This document shows, piece after piece, positions 10,136-18,246 of a stretch of 64,000 nucleotides of DNA (the first letter of the stretch is position 1; each line of letters starts with the position of its first letter). The translations under genes were made by a program, and so were the position numbers. The notes below the pieces were generated by a model that was not told the DNA's origin, ran no database searches, and worked only from the letters and a program-made list of their open reading frames with translations. The stretch comes from Hyphococcus sp. (lineage in GTDB: Bacteria; Pseudomonadota; Alphaproteobacteria; Caulobacterales; Parvularculaceae), in the NCBI GenBank assembly GCA_021776335.1, contig JAJFGB010000007.1, positions 186,001-250,000 of the forward strand, read 5' to 3'.

Positions 10136-13100
10136 GTGAAAAAATTTCGTCTGCTGTTGATTTCTGCTGTTTCGCTGGCCTTGCCCTTAAGCATACCTTG
10201 TGCAGCTGTGGCAGCCGATGTGAACGCTGGCGGGAAGTATCGCGCTTTTGAGTTTCGAGGCATTGGCCCCACACGTGGCGGACGCGTCACTGCAGTTACC
10301 GGCACAGTTGCCGCGCCGTCCACATTTTATCTGGGCGCCTCAGGCGGCGGTATCTGGAAAACGGAAGATTACGGCGCCAGCTGGCACAATGTTTCCGACG
10401 GTTTTTTCGCCACCCCCTCAATCGGCGATATCGCGGTCGCCCAAAACGATGCCAATATCGTTTATGTCGGCACTGGCTCAGACGGGTTGCGCAGCAATGT
10501 GATCGAGGGGAAGGGCGTTTATAAATCCATCGACGGTGGCGAAAACTGGCGACATGTTGGTCTTGATCAGGTCGGCCAAATCGGCGCCGTGGAAATCGAT
10601 CCCACCAATAACAACATTGTTTACGTAGCGGCGATTGGTCGGGCTTTCACGGCCAATGCGGAACGTGGCCTTTACAAAACCAAGGATGGTGGCAGAAGCT
10701 GGAAAAAAGTTCTGTTCATCTCCAACAAGGTGGGCATCACGGATGTTGAGCTTCACCCCACCAATCCAAACATCCTGTACGCCAGCGCCTGGAAAACGGA
10801 ACGCAAACCCTGGACCATTATTAGCGGCGGCGAGATCACCAGGGATGAGGCCGGTATTTATAGATCTGTCGATGGCGGCGATAGCTGGGAGAAAATTAGC
10901 GCCGGGTTGCCGACCGGGCTTGTAGGTAAAATCGACCTTGCCACAACGTCGGCAGATTCACGCGTGCTGGCGGCTCTGGTGGAGGCGCCGGACAAGGAGG
11001 GGGGGCTCTATTGGTCAGTCGACCAGGGGCAAAGTTTCAAGCATGTCTCGAACGACAAAGGCATTCAAAACCGGCCATTTTATTACACCAATATCGATAT
11101 CGATCCGCAAAACGCCAATATCATTTATTCCAACGCCAACCCATTGAGTAAATCGGTGGATGGCGGCGAGACCTGGGCGAGTATGTCGGTGCCCCATGGC
11201 GATAACCACGACATGTGGATCAATCCCAACAACTCCGATCTGTTCATCCAGGCCAATGACGGTGGGGCAAACGTTACCCATAATGGCGGCAAGACCTGGT
11301 CGAGCCAATTCAATCAACCAACCGCCGAGCTTTATACGGTTGAGGTTGATGATCAACATCCATACTGGCTCTATGCCGGTCAGCAGGACAACAGCAGCAC
11401 CATTGCCGTGCCAAGCATGCCTCCCTTTGGCGCGCAGCACACAAATAGTTACATTATCAACACTGGCGGTTGTGAAACCGGCCCGGCGGCGCCAAAGCCT
11501 GGCAACCACAATATTGTTTACGCAAATTGCAAGGGCAGATTCGGCGTCTATGATAAACGCACGGGTACTGAGCGATCCTATTATGTCGGTGCGACCAATA
11601 TCTATGGCCATAATCCGGCGAATTTGAAACACCGCTTTCAGCGCGTGGCGCCGGTCCATGTATCGCCCCATGATCCGGACACGGTCTATCATGGCTCGCA
11701 ATATGTACACCGCACCAGGGATGATGGCGTGACCTGGGAAACGATCTCGCCAGATCTGACCGCCAATGAATCCGACAGGCAGGTTATTTCGGGCGCGCCC
11801 ATCACCCGCGACATCACAGGCGAAGAGTATTACTGCACTATCTATTCCATTCAGGAATCGACCGTGAAGAAAGGGGTGATCTGGACAGGCGCCAATGATG
11901 GCCCCGTATATGTAACCCAGGACGGCGGACAGACATGGCAAAATGTGACGCCGCGTATGCCAAAAGGCGGGCGAGTGGATAGTGTGGCGCCTTCGCCCCA
12001 CAATCCGGCAAAAGCCTATGTCAGCGTCCAGCGTTATCAGCTTGGCGACACAAAACCTTACATCTACCGTACCGAAAATTACGGTAAAAGCTGGAACCTA
12101 TTATCAAACGGTATTCCGGGGGACTATCCAGTGCGAGTCGTGCGGGAAAGCCCCGATCATGAAGGCCTGCTTTTTGCCGGAACCGAATTTGGTTTGTTCA
12201 TGTCCAACGATGATGGCCAAAGCTGGTCCGCTTTTCAACAGAACTTGCCGGTCACACCGGTCACAGATTTGAAATTTATTCGCGGTGACCTGGTGCTGTC
12301 AACGATGGGGCGCGGTTTCTGGGTGCTCGACAATGTCACCAGCCTCGGTCAGAGCGCCATGAATAATCTTGGCGATGAGACGGTCGTGTTCGCGCCCAAA
12401 GACACTTACAGGTATCGTCGCCCGCGCGTCATGCCCCGCGCCGGCGTTGCCGCCGGTGTGCCGGATTTTCCGAAACCAACAGTCAGCTTCGATTATTATG
12501 TGCCGGCCGGCGATCATCAGGACATTCGGATCGATATTCTCGACAGCGCCGGGGAGGTGATTAACAGCTTTTACAATGATGGCGAGAGGCCTGACGATAA
12601 GAGTGAAGACGCCGGCGGTGATACGGCCAACAGTGATATGGCCAGTGGTCAAACGGACAGTAGTGAAGGGGCCAGTAGTGAGGACGCCCCGCTTTATGTC
12701 CATGACAAGTCACTCAAGATGGATGTGGGGCTAAACCGTTTTCACTGGGATATGACCTATCTGGGTCCCTGGCACAAAGACAAAGAAGAACTGTTCGTGG
12801 GAGGCATCTTGGTGGCCCCCGGCGACTATCAACTGCGCGTGACCCTCGATGGTCGGGCGGCGCCCGCCCAAAGTTTCACCCTGATGATTGACCCAAGATT
12901 GGCCGACCAAAATGTCAGCGCTGCTGACATGGAAGCGCAGATCACCCTCGCGCGTCAGGTGGCGGAACTTTTAACGAAAGCCAGAAAGCTCGAGGCGAAG
13001 GTGCTTGCGGCTCACGAGGCGCTGACGGAAGAACATACTGACCTTCCGCGCGAAGAGCGCAGCGTGGAAACCAACGCCGCTTTCGATCGGGCTTCTGCGG

Positions 13101-13282
13101 CCATCGCGGCGCTGCAGACCCCGCCGGACGTCATCTATCCACGGGCGCGGCTGGTTGGCCAAATCGGCTATCTCCATAATATGCTGAGTGGCGCCGACCA
13201 GAAACCTGGGCGGGATGCGATCGACCGGTTTGCGGAACTTTCGCAAGCATATCAGGCGATCGACGACGCTTATAATCGCTAG
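10136..13282 (+). CDS. Secreted VPS10/sortilin-like beta-propeller protein with Asp-box repeats
   Basis: GTG 10136 follows GGGGG at eight bases and gives a Sec signal peptide (MKKFRLLLIS...AAVA, cleavage near 27). The mature protein of about 1020 aa contains about eleven Asp-box/BNR motifs of the form S-x-D-x-G-x-S/T-W, such as KSIDGGENW, KTKDGGRSW, RSVDGGDSW and VTQDGGQTW. These fold into sortilin/exo-alpha-sialidase-like propellers, probably two, covering roughly residues 30-755. A C-terminal part contains a beta-sandwich-like segment, a low-complexity linker (DKSEDAGGDTANSD) and a helical end. Such proteins are often named glycosyl hydrolase, but the Asp-boxes are structural and show no catalytic function. 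The substrate is unknown. It has its own terminator and no obvious partner. Confidence 0.85.
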   Translation: MKKFRLLLISAVSLALPLSIPCAAVAADVNAGGKYRAFEFRGIGPTRGGRVTAVTGTVAAPSTFYLGASGGGIWKTEDYGASWHNVSDGFFATPSIGDIAVAQNDANIVYVGTGSDGLRSNVIEGKGVYKSIDGGENWRHVGLDQVGQIGAVEIDPTNNNIVYVAAIGRAFTANAERGLYKTKDGGRSWKKVLFISNKVGITDVELHPTNPNILYASAWKTERKPWTIISGGEITRDEAGIYRSVDGGDSWEKISAGLPTGLVGKIDLATTSADSRVLAALVEAPDKEGGLYWSVDQGQSFKHVSNDKGIQNRPFYYTNIDIDPQNANIIYSNANPLSKSVDGGETWASMSVPHGDNHDMWINPNNSDLFIQANDGGANVTHNGGKTWSSQFNQPTAELYTVEVDDQHPYWLYAGQQDNSSTIAVPSMPPFGAQHTNSYIINTGGCETGPAAPKPGNHNIVYANCKGRFGVYDKRTGTERSYYVGATNIYGHNPANLKHRFQRVAPVHVSPHDPDTVYHGSQYVHRTRDDGVTWETISPDLTANESDRQVISGAPITRDITGEEYYCTIYSIQESTVKKGVIWTGANDGPVYVTQDGGQTWQNVTPRMPKGGRVDSVAPSPHNPAKAYVSVQRYQLGDTKPYIYRTENYGKSWNLLSNGIPGDYPVRVVRESPDHEGLLFAGTEFGLFMSNDDGQSWSAFQQNLPVTPVTDLKFIRGDLVLSTMGRGFWVLDNVTSLGQSAMNNLGDETVVFAPKDTYRYRRPRVMPRAGVAAGVPDFPKPTVSFDYYVPAGDHQDIRIDILDSAGEVINSFYNDGERPDDKSEDAGGDTANSDMASGQTDSSEGASSEDAPLYVHDKSLKMDVGLNRFHWDMTYLGPWHKDKEELFVGGILVAPGDYQLRVTLDGRAAPAQSFTLMIDPRLADQNVSAADMEAQITLARQVAELLTKARKLEAKVLAAHEALTEEHTDLPREERSVETNAAFDRASAAIAALQTPPDVIYPRARLVGQIGYLHNMLSGADQKPGRDAIDRFAELSQAYQAIDDAYNR

Positions 13283-13300
13283 AGTAGTCTCAACATTTGA

Positions 13301-13342
13301 ACAGCCCCGAAAGCCGTCTGGCTATCGGGGCTGTTATTTCTT
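13301..13342 (+). terminator. Rho-independent terminator
   Basis: ACAGCCCCGA (13301-13310) pairs perfectly with TCGGGGCTGT (13325-13334), followed by TATTTCTTC. It separates the propeller gene from the convergent serine hydrolase gene. Confidence 0.85.
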
Positions 13343-13405
13343 CGGCCGCCATTTTAGCCAAGCATTTTTGGTTGTTTGCCTGCGAGACAAGACACAACCT
13401 TGAGA

Positions 13406-14962
13406 TCATTGGCGTATGTAGTGTGATTGTGCGTTGTGCAGTCGCAACGTCGCCGCGTCTGTTTTGCCATTCGCGCCTTTGTGAAACTCAACCTCTGCAA
13501 TTCCAATACGCATATCGAATCCAGTGAGGATGAAACGGTTCGGCGCTGTCGGCACGAGCGAGTAGGTGGTGGTTGCGTTCTCTCCGAATCCGAGAGCAAG
13601 CGCTTCGTCGCTATATGTCACCACGAGGTCTCTCTCATATATCCATCCGACCATTTGTTGTCGGAGGGCTTTGGGGAAGGCGGGATCAACTTTGTATGCG
13701 CCAGCATATGTTTGCATTTCCTTCGCCTTGAGACTCAGTTCTGGCAGCCGCACCTGTTCATTGACCTTCCACGTCATGGCGTCGGCAACGGCGTTGCGGA
13801 TTTCCACAAATAGGTCGCTGCCTTGCGCGCCGTTCGTTAGAACGACCAGACCATCGCCCGTCGCGAGGTGGCCCTCTATCCATGCGCGATAGGAGTTATT
13901 TGCGCCTCCATGGTGGAAAAAGTAGGTTTCCCCGGCCTCTTCAAGCCTTGGTCCGAGGCCATGTTGGCTGGGAGAAACTTTTGTCATCATATCCGTCGCA
14001 ATTTCTTGCGGTAAAAAACCATCGGAAGATCGATAGCTCTCAATAAGCGCCACAACCAAAGCGCCAAGGTCATTGGCGCTTGTCCAAAGGCCGGACGCCG
14101 CCATTTCCGGCATGGCTTCGTAGCCCCGCGGCAATGCCGCCGCGCGCCCATCTCTGTCATGGGCCTTTGCGATGTTCCCATGATCTTCGGGAAGCGGATT
14201 TACAAAAGTGCTTCGCGACATGCCGAGTGGCGCCAATAGAATATCTTCCGCGGCGTTCTCGAATGATTGTTCCGTAATGTCGGCGAGAATGAGCTGCGCG
14301 AGCGTGTATCCGCCGCCAGAATATTTATATTCTGTCCCCGGATTAAAGGTGAGACGAAGCGCGTTGTTCGACGCGGGGGCGCTGCCGTTGAGTGTGTCAA
14401 AGACCGATGGCAACGCCTCTCCAGGGTCAAAATCTCCAAAGCCATGAAGATTAAACCCTGCACTGTGCGATAGAATCATTCTCAGGGTCACTTTTGAACT
14501 CGGAAATGTTTTGTTCTCCGGAAGCGACCATGACTTAAGGTATTGGGATATGTCTTCGTCTAAATCGAGTGTTCCATCTGCTTGAAGTTTCAACGCCATG
14601 GATGCGGTCGCGATTTTGCTCACGGATCCAATCGAAAATACGCTGTCTGCGTTCACGAGGTCATCGCCGCCGGCTTGCAGCACTCCAAACCCTGCAGAGT
14701 ATGCGATTTCGCCATCCTGGATGATGGCGAGGGCAACGCCCGGAACGTTGTAGTGCGTCATGCGCTCTTCGAGCGAGTATCTTTTTTCATCGGCGCCAAG
14801 CCAGTATCGCGGCCGAAGCTGGGCGGAAAATTCGCTGGGCTGTAGTTTCTGGAATTGAGCGTTGTCGCCCGCGCGTGTTGTTTCAAGCGGCCCGCAAGCT
14901 GCGAGCACCGTCAGAGAGCCAACAAGCAGAAGGTCTCTTGCCGTGCAGCGTAACAGTTTCAA
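13406..14962 (-). CDS. Lipoprotein serine hydrolase, class C beta-lactamase/AmpC-like family
   Basis: The TTG at 14962 is chosen because AGGAG lies seven bases upstream and it places a short lipoprotein signal (SLTVLAAC, lipid Cys23) at the N-terminus. The 518-aa protein has the beta-lactamase-fold motifs SVSK at 113-116 (nucleophile Ser113), YSG at 214-216 and HGG at about 351-353. A C-terminal domain of about 150 aa follows the catalytic part, as in many beta-lactamase-like esterases and D-aminopeptidases. It is last in a leftward set with a BlaI repressor and a BlaR1-type protease, which suggests induction by a cell-envelope or antibiotic signal. Real beta-lactam hydrolysis is not proven by the sequence; a peptidase or esterase role is equally possible. 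Confidence 0.8.
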   Translation of the reverse strand: MKLLRCTARDLLLVGSLTVLAACGPLETTRAGDNAQFQKLQPSEFSAQLRPRYWLGADEKRYSLEERMTHYNVPGVALAIIQDGEIAYSAGFGVLQAGGDDLVNADSVFSIGSVSKIATASMALKLQADGTLDLDEDISQYLKSWSLPENKTFPSSKVTLRMILSHSAGFNLHGFGDFDPGEALPSVFDTLNGSAPASNNALRLTFNPGTEYKYSGGGYTLAQLILADITEQSFENAAEDILLAPLGMSRSTFVNPLPEDHGNIAKAHDRDGRAAALPRGYEAMPEMAASGLWTSANDLGALVVALIESYRSSDGFLPQEIATDMMTKVSPSQHGLGPRLEEAGETYFFHHGGANNSYRAWIEGHLATGDGLVVLTNGAQGSDLFVEIRNAVADAMTWKVNEQVRLPELSLKAKEMQTYAGAYKVDPAFPKALRQQMVGWIYERDLVVTYSDEALALGFGENATTTYSLVPTAPNRFILTGFDMRIGIAEVEFHKGANGKTDAATLRLHNAQSHYIRQ

Positions 14963-15067
14963 AATAATACTCCTATCAATGATACACAAAAAAATCAGGC
15001 ACAATTAGAATGCCAGCATTCGAGCCGGTATTCAGTTAATGCTGTTGGAAAATTGCGGGCCGCCGAT

Positions 15068-16816
15068 TTATTCAGTCGGCGGGAGATGCTCTGCGCCGCG
15101 ATCTTTTAACCAGCGTATCATCTGCGTGCGGCCAATTCGCTCAGCTTCGCTCAAAGGAGAGCGATAAGGGCCGCCGGGATCGCGGCGGCCTGTTTTCACG
15201 GTGAGTGAAACGTCAGCGCCTGCGTTCACCAAAACCTCAGCAACCGAAATATGGCCCTTCTGCACTGCGTTGATCAGTGGCGTTTCGTCGTAGAAGACAT
15301 ACCCGTTCGGATCAGCGCCAGCATCGAGAAGTTGTTGGGCCACACCGGGGTGTCCACCATGCGCGGCCCCAATCAGCGGGTTGCCATCACGTTCGACTGA
15401 AGAATTTGGGTTTCCGCCTGCGTCGAGCAAAATAGAGACAATCCCCGTGTTTCCCCGACGCGCGGCGGCGATCATGGGATTGCCATCACCATCGATCCCA
15501 AGATTTGGATCTGCGCCCGCCTCAACGAGCAGACTGACCATATCCGTTCTGCCAAGTGATGTCGCCGAAATGAGCGCTGTACCGTCGCCGGGTGCGGCGA
15601 GGTTCGGGTTGGCGCCTAGCTCTAGAAGTTCATTCAGCACATCCACATGTTTGCCGCGCACGGCCGCGATCAATGGCGTACCCTCACCTGGAACGTATGC
15701 ACTTGGGTCGGCGCCCTCACGGATTAGCTTTCGGACTTCATTCATGCGGCCCCCATGTGCCGCGCGATAGAGAGCCATGCTGCCATTGCTTGCCGCTGAT
15801 GACCCATCTTGGTCCATCGCCCCGTCGCGCGAGTTCGACCTGTGATCGCGAGCATCGCCCATCTGGGGCGTGATTAATATGACTATTGCTGCAAGGATCG
15901 GGAGGATGATTGGCAGGCGGATAATAGTGTCCCTTTGAATGGCGGCATTTGCCGAAGTGAGATGATTGATACGCGCGGCAAGCGTCGAGCGCTGTGGTTT
16001 TGCAGCGAGCGCCAAAGCAGGAGCGCCGGTAGTGCGAGACGCGGCGTTAAGAAGTGCGTGCGCTAATTGGCGGGGCGCTTTTGTGATTGCGGCGGCACGG
16101 CTGTCGCATAAGGTTTCGCGGTTTCGACTGACAATAGGGTGCAGGACATAAAGAGGCGCCGCCCACCAAAAAATAGCGGTAATGACCCGCAGGAAAAGCG
16201 CTGTCCATTGGTCCCGGCGCTGCTGATGGGCAATCTCATGTTCAAGGACCGGCCGAGCCAGGTTGTTGAAAGTAAAATCATCGGGAAGGATGATTGCCGG
16301 GCGGAAATACCCTGCAAGTAGCGGTGTGGCGGTCTCTCGGGATCTGCGCAGCTCAGCCGGCGCTGATAAGCGAATGTGATGTGGCGCTACAGCAAGCTCG
16401 CTACGGGCTCTTAATGCAATGAGGCTCGCAACATCGAAGGCAAGGCGGGTTAACATCAGGATCGCGCCAGCGAGCCATAAGGCCAGAAGTGTTTCAGCCA
16501 AGGGCAGTTGAGAGTTCGCAATCGTCGGCGCCGGCGCAATGATCGCGTTTATGTCTGGAACAACAGGCACGATCCCAGCGGTGACCTCCCGAAAATCTGA
16601 TATGATTGGCGCCGCAGCTATAACACTGTTGCTGTCGGGCATGACGGAGAGCGCAAATAACACTGGCGCAATTAAAAAAACTGCAAGGGCAAAATCATGC
16701 CGCTCACGGATGAAGTGTTTGGGCGCGAATTTATCAAACATAGCGACAAGCACCGTGAGAACGGTCAGTTCCATAAGGACAACGCCTGCGGCATTGATCA
16801 TGACTGTGTTCATCAT
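15068..16816 (-). CDS. BlaR1-type M56 membrane metallopeptidase fused to ankyrin repeats
   Basis: Residues 1-320 form the BlaR1/MecR1 membrane protease: N-terminal TM segments at about 10-27 and 43-60, another near 108-135, the zinc motif HEIAH at 193-197 with a third-ligand candidate Glu in NRETLCD near 234, and a last TM at about 300-318. In BlaR1 the next part is an extracytoplasmic penicillin-binding sensor. Here it is replaced, after a linker, by about six ankyrin repeats (residues about 348-565) with repeated motifs such as LLEAGADPN, G-TPLI-AA and RGNTGIVSILL. By BlaR1 topology the repeats would lie outside the membrane. The stop overlaps the start region of this gene with the blaI-like gene by four bases, so both are one operon. 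The likely role is signal-dependent cleavage of the repressor; the signal is unknown. Confidence 0.85.
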   Translation of the reverse strand: MMNTVMINAAGVVLMELTVLTVLVAMFDKFAPKHFIRERHDFALAVFLIAPVLFALSVMPDSNSVIAAAPIISDFREVTAGIVPVVPDINAIIAPAPTIANSQLPLAETLLALWLAGAILMLTRLAFDVASLIALRARSELAVAPHHIRLSAPAELRRSRETATPLLAGYFRPAIILPDDFTFNNLARPVLEHEIAHQQRRDQWTALFLRVITAIFWWAAPLYVLHPIVSRNRETLCDSRAAAITKAPRQLAHALLNAASRTTGAPALALAAKPQRSTLAARINHLTSANAAIQRDTIIRLPIILPILAAIVILITPQMGDARDHRSNSRDGAMDQDGSSAASNGSMALYRAAHGGRMNEVRKLIREGADPSAYVPGEGTPLIAAVRGKHVDVLNELLELGANPNLAAPGDGTALISATSLGRTDMVSLLVEAGADPNLGIDGDGNPMIAAARRGNTGIVSILLDAGGNPNSSVERDGNPLIGAAHGGHPGVAQQLLDAGADPNGYVFYDETPLINAVQKGHISVAEVLVNAGADVSLTVKTGRRDPGGPYRSPLSEAERIGRTQMIRWLKDRGAEHLPPTE

Positions 16817-17208
16817 GAATGCTCCACTTCTTTTGTACGCTTTAACAAATCGGCGCGCAGCGCTTCGATATCCTCAAGGCTGAGTTTTTCGTCGTTGATC
16901 AGATGTTGCGCGAGGCGTTGGGGAGAACCCTCAAAAAGCGATTTTACCAAAGAACCCAGGGCCTGACGTTGAGCCCCCTCGCGACTAAGAACCGGGCGAT
17001 AGATGTGCGCGCGGCCTTCTTTGCGGAAATCGACATAACCCTTATCCGTCATAATACGGACGGTGGTGAGGACGGTGGTGTAGGCAAGTCCGTGGGCTGC
17101 GCTCAGGGCATTGGTGAGATCCCTGACGCTCGCTTCGCCCATTTCCCAAAGAACGGCGATTATTCGTTGCTCGGCTTTAGTTAGTTGCGGAGAAGGGGGG
17201 CGCGACAT
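16813..17208 (-). CDS. BlaI/MecI/CopY-family transcriptional repressor
   Basis: The 131-aa protein has the BlaI layout: a winged helix at about 8-75 (LTKAEQRIIAVLWEMGEASVRD, split, then YTTVLTTVRIMTDKGYV and a wing FRKEGRAHIY), followed by a C-terminal dimerisation helix region (LVKSLFEGSPQRLAQHLI). In BlaI, induction comes from cleavage in the C-terminal part by the partner M56 protease. That partner is the next gene, overlapping by 4 bases. A dyad upstream may be its operator. Function as repressor is strongly suggested by family; target genes are inferred to be its own operon and the following hydrolase. Confidence 0.93.
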   Translation of the reverse strand: MSRPPSPQLTKAEQRIIAVLWEMGEASVRDLTNALSAAHGLAYTTVLTTVRIMTDKGYVDFRKEGRAHIYRPVLSREGAQRQALGSLVKSLFEGSPQRLAQHLINDEKLSLEDIEALRADLLKRTKEVEHS

Positions 17209-17219
17209 CTACGTATTCC

Positions 17220-17283
17220 TTAGTTGATAGCCATAATGTGCACGCCAAAGGATCGGCGTCAACTAATTATTTAATAGATAGCC
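17220..17283 (-). promoter_or_regulatory. Candidate BlaI-type operator region
   Basis: The 105-bp gap upstream of the blaI-like gene contains the inverted repeat TTAGTTGA (17220-17227) and TCAACTAA (17259-17266), and the direct repeat GATAGCC (17226-17232 and 17277-17283). BlaI-family repressors bind dyads near their own promoters. These dyads do not match the staphylococcal TACA/TGTA core, so the assignment rests on position. Confidence 0.35.
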
Positions 17284-17313
17284 AGCATCGGCTCGCGCCC
17301 AACAATGAATGTC

Positions 17314-18006
17314 CTAGTGGGCGTCAATCAGCTCTGACGGTTTGGCGAGTGTTTCCAGATCACCGGGCTTTTCAATGCAAATCTCAGCGCCGTCTACCCT
17401 GATGCCATATGGCTTCAGTGTTGCGAAAGCGCGCGACAGGTTTTCAGGGGTCATGCCAAGCATGGAGGCGAGGGTGCGTTTTTCTATGGGCAGCTTGATC
17501 ACACCAGTCTCCCCCTGTCGTCGGTTTTGAACAATTATGTAGTTCGCCAGTCGCTCAACCGCTGTTCGCAATTTGATGTTTTTATAGGCGCGAACGACCC
17601 CGTGATAACAAAGGGCGAGCTCTCGCACTGCTTTTTGAGCAAAGCCCTGATCGTTTGACATCGCGGTGCGGACATTTTGCGCAGGAATCATCAGAATTTG
17701 CGACGATTCTAGCGTTCGGGCGGAAAGCTGATAGGCGCTGTCGGTCAAAGCCGATGCGAGAACAAATGTCGCCACCGGCTTTATAAGCGTCATTGTCCCT
17801 TCGCGATTATTGGCGCTCGCGTAGAGTTCTACCTGTCCATCCACGAGAACATGCAGAAAATCGGTATGGTCGCTCTCGGAAAACAGGACGACGGTTGCCG
17901 GGAAGCGCTGAAGAAAGCTGCCCGTCAGCATCTCGTCAAGATGATCCTCCGCCATTTCGGAAAACAACGGAAGAGACCGAACAATTTCCTTCTCAGATGT
18001 GCGCAT
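17314..18006 (-). CDS. narR: Crp/FNR-family regulator, NarR-like (no N-terminal Fe-S cysteines)
   Basis: The 230-aa protein has an N-terminal cyclic-nucleotide-type beta-barrel (about 10-120), a dimerisation helix (about 125-160) and a C-terminal winged helix. Its recognition helix TPENLSRAFATL keeps the E-x2-S-R residues that read FNR-type TTGAT half-sites. It lacks the N-terminal cysteine cluster of FNR, so it cannot carry a [4Fe-4S] oxygen sensor. In Paracoccus, NarR is such a protein, is divergent from narKGHJI, and is needed for nitrate/nitrite-dependent expression. The same arrangement here supports the name. DNR/NnrR-like nitric-oxide regulators are the main alternative. An AGGAA Shine-Dalgarno precedes the ATG. 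Confidence 0.8.
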   Translation of the reverse strand: MRTSEKEIVRSLPLFSEMAEDHLDEMLTGSFLQRFPATVVLFSESDHTDFLHVLVDGQVELYASANNREGTMTLIKPVATFVLASALTDSAYQLSARTLESSQILMIPAQNVRTAMSNDQGFAQKAVRELALCYHGVVRAYKNIKLRTAVERLANYIIVQNRRQGETGVIKLPIEKRTLASMLGMTPENLSRAFATLKPYGIRVDGAEICIEKPGDLETLAKPSELIDAH

Positions 18007-18054
18007 CGGGTTCCTGTAATTGAGTCGATGATATCAATCATATCGTCCACCCAA

Positions 18055-18068
18055 TTGATATATGTCAA
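18055..18068 (+). promoter_or_regulatory. FNR/NarR-type binding site
   Basis: TTGAT-ATAT-GTCAA differs from the FNR consensus TTGAT-N4-ATCAA at one position. It lies 48 bases upstream of the narR-like start and about 180 bases upstream of narK, so it could serve both divergent genes. The regulator encoded alongside has the matching recognition residues. Confidence 0.7.
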
Positions 18069-18151
18069 GCGTGGATTTGACAGAAATAAAGCCGCATTTT
18101 GCCTCAGCGCAATCGTTCAAAATGCGTATGTTAATCAACGCCTTGTTTGTT

Positions 18152-18170
18152 CGGTTTACTGAGTAAACCG
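18152..18170 (+). promoter_or_regulatory. Perfect 19-nt palindrome in the narR-narK intergenic region
   Basis: CGGTTTACTGAGTAAACCG is a perfect inverted repeat with 9-bp arms around one G. It lies 77 bases upstream of narK, downstream of the FNR-type box, so probably in the narK leader or overlapping its promoter. It is not FNR-like. A dimeric repressor or activator site, or a leader hairpin, are the options. Confidence 0.5.
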
Positions 18171-18246
18171 TACCAGTTTTAGTTGCGTTTTCACCGCTCG
18201 CGATCAGAAATCTCACCGAGGTCCTCATCCGTCGGGAGAAATCGGA

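Noticed and set aside
11015-12001. 328-aa open frame on the minus strand
   Set aside because: It is antisense to the Asp-box propeller gene, whose repeats and motifs prove the plus frame. The long frame is a by-product of composition.
13406-14962. Naming the serine hydrolase as a proven antibiotic-resistance beta-lactamase
   Set aside because: The motifs SxxK, Y-S-G and H-G-G also occur in esterases and D-aminopeptidases. The long C-terminal domain is not typical of AmpC.
18152-18170. Palindrome before narK as a terminator of a leader transcript
   Set aside because: The arm is followed by TACCAGTTTT rather than an immediate T-run, and the loop of one base is too small for a normal terminator. 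Kept as an unexplained element.
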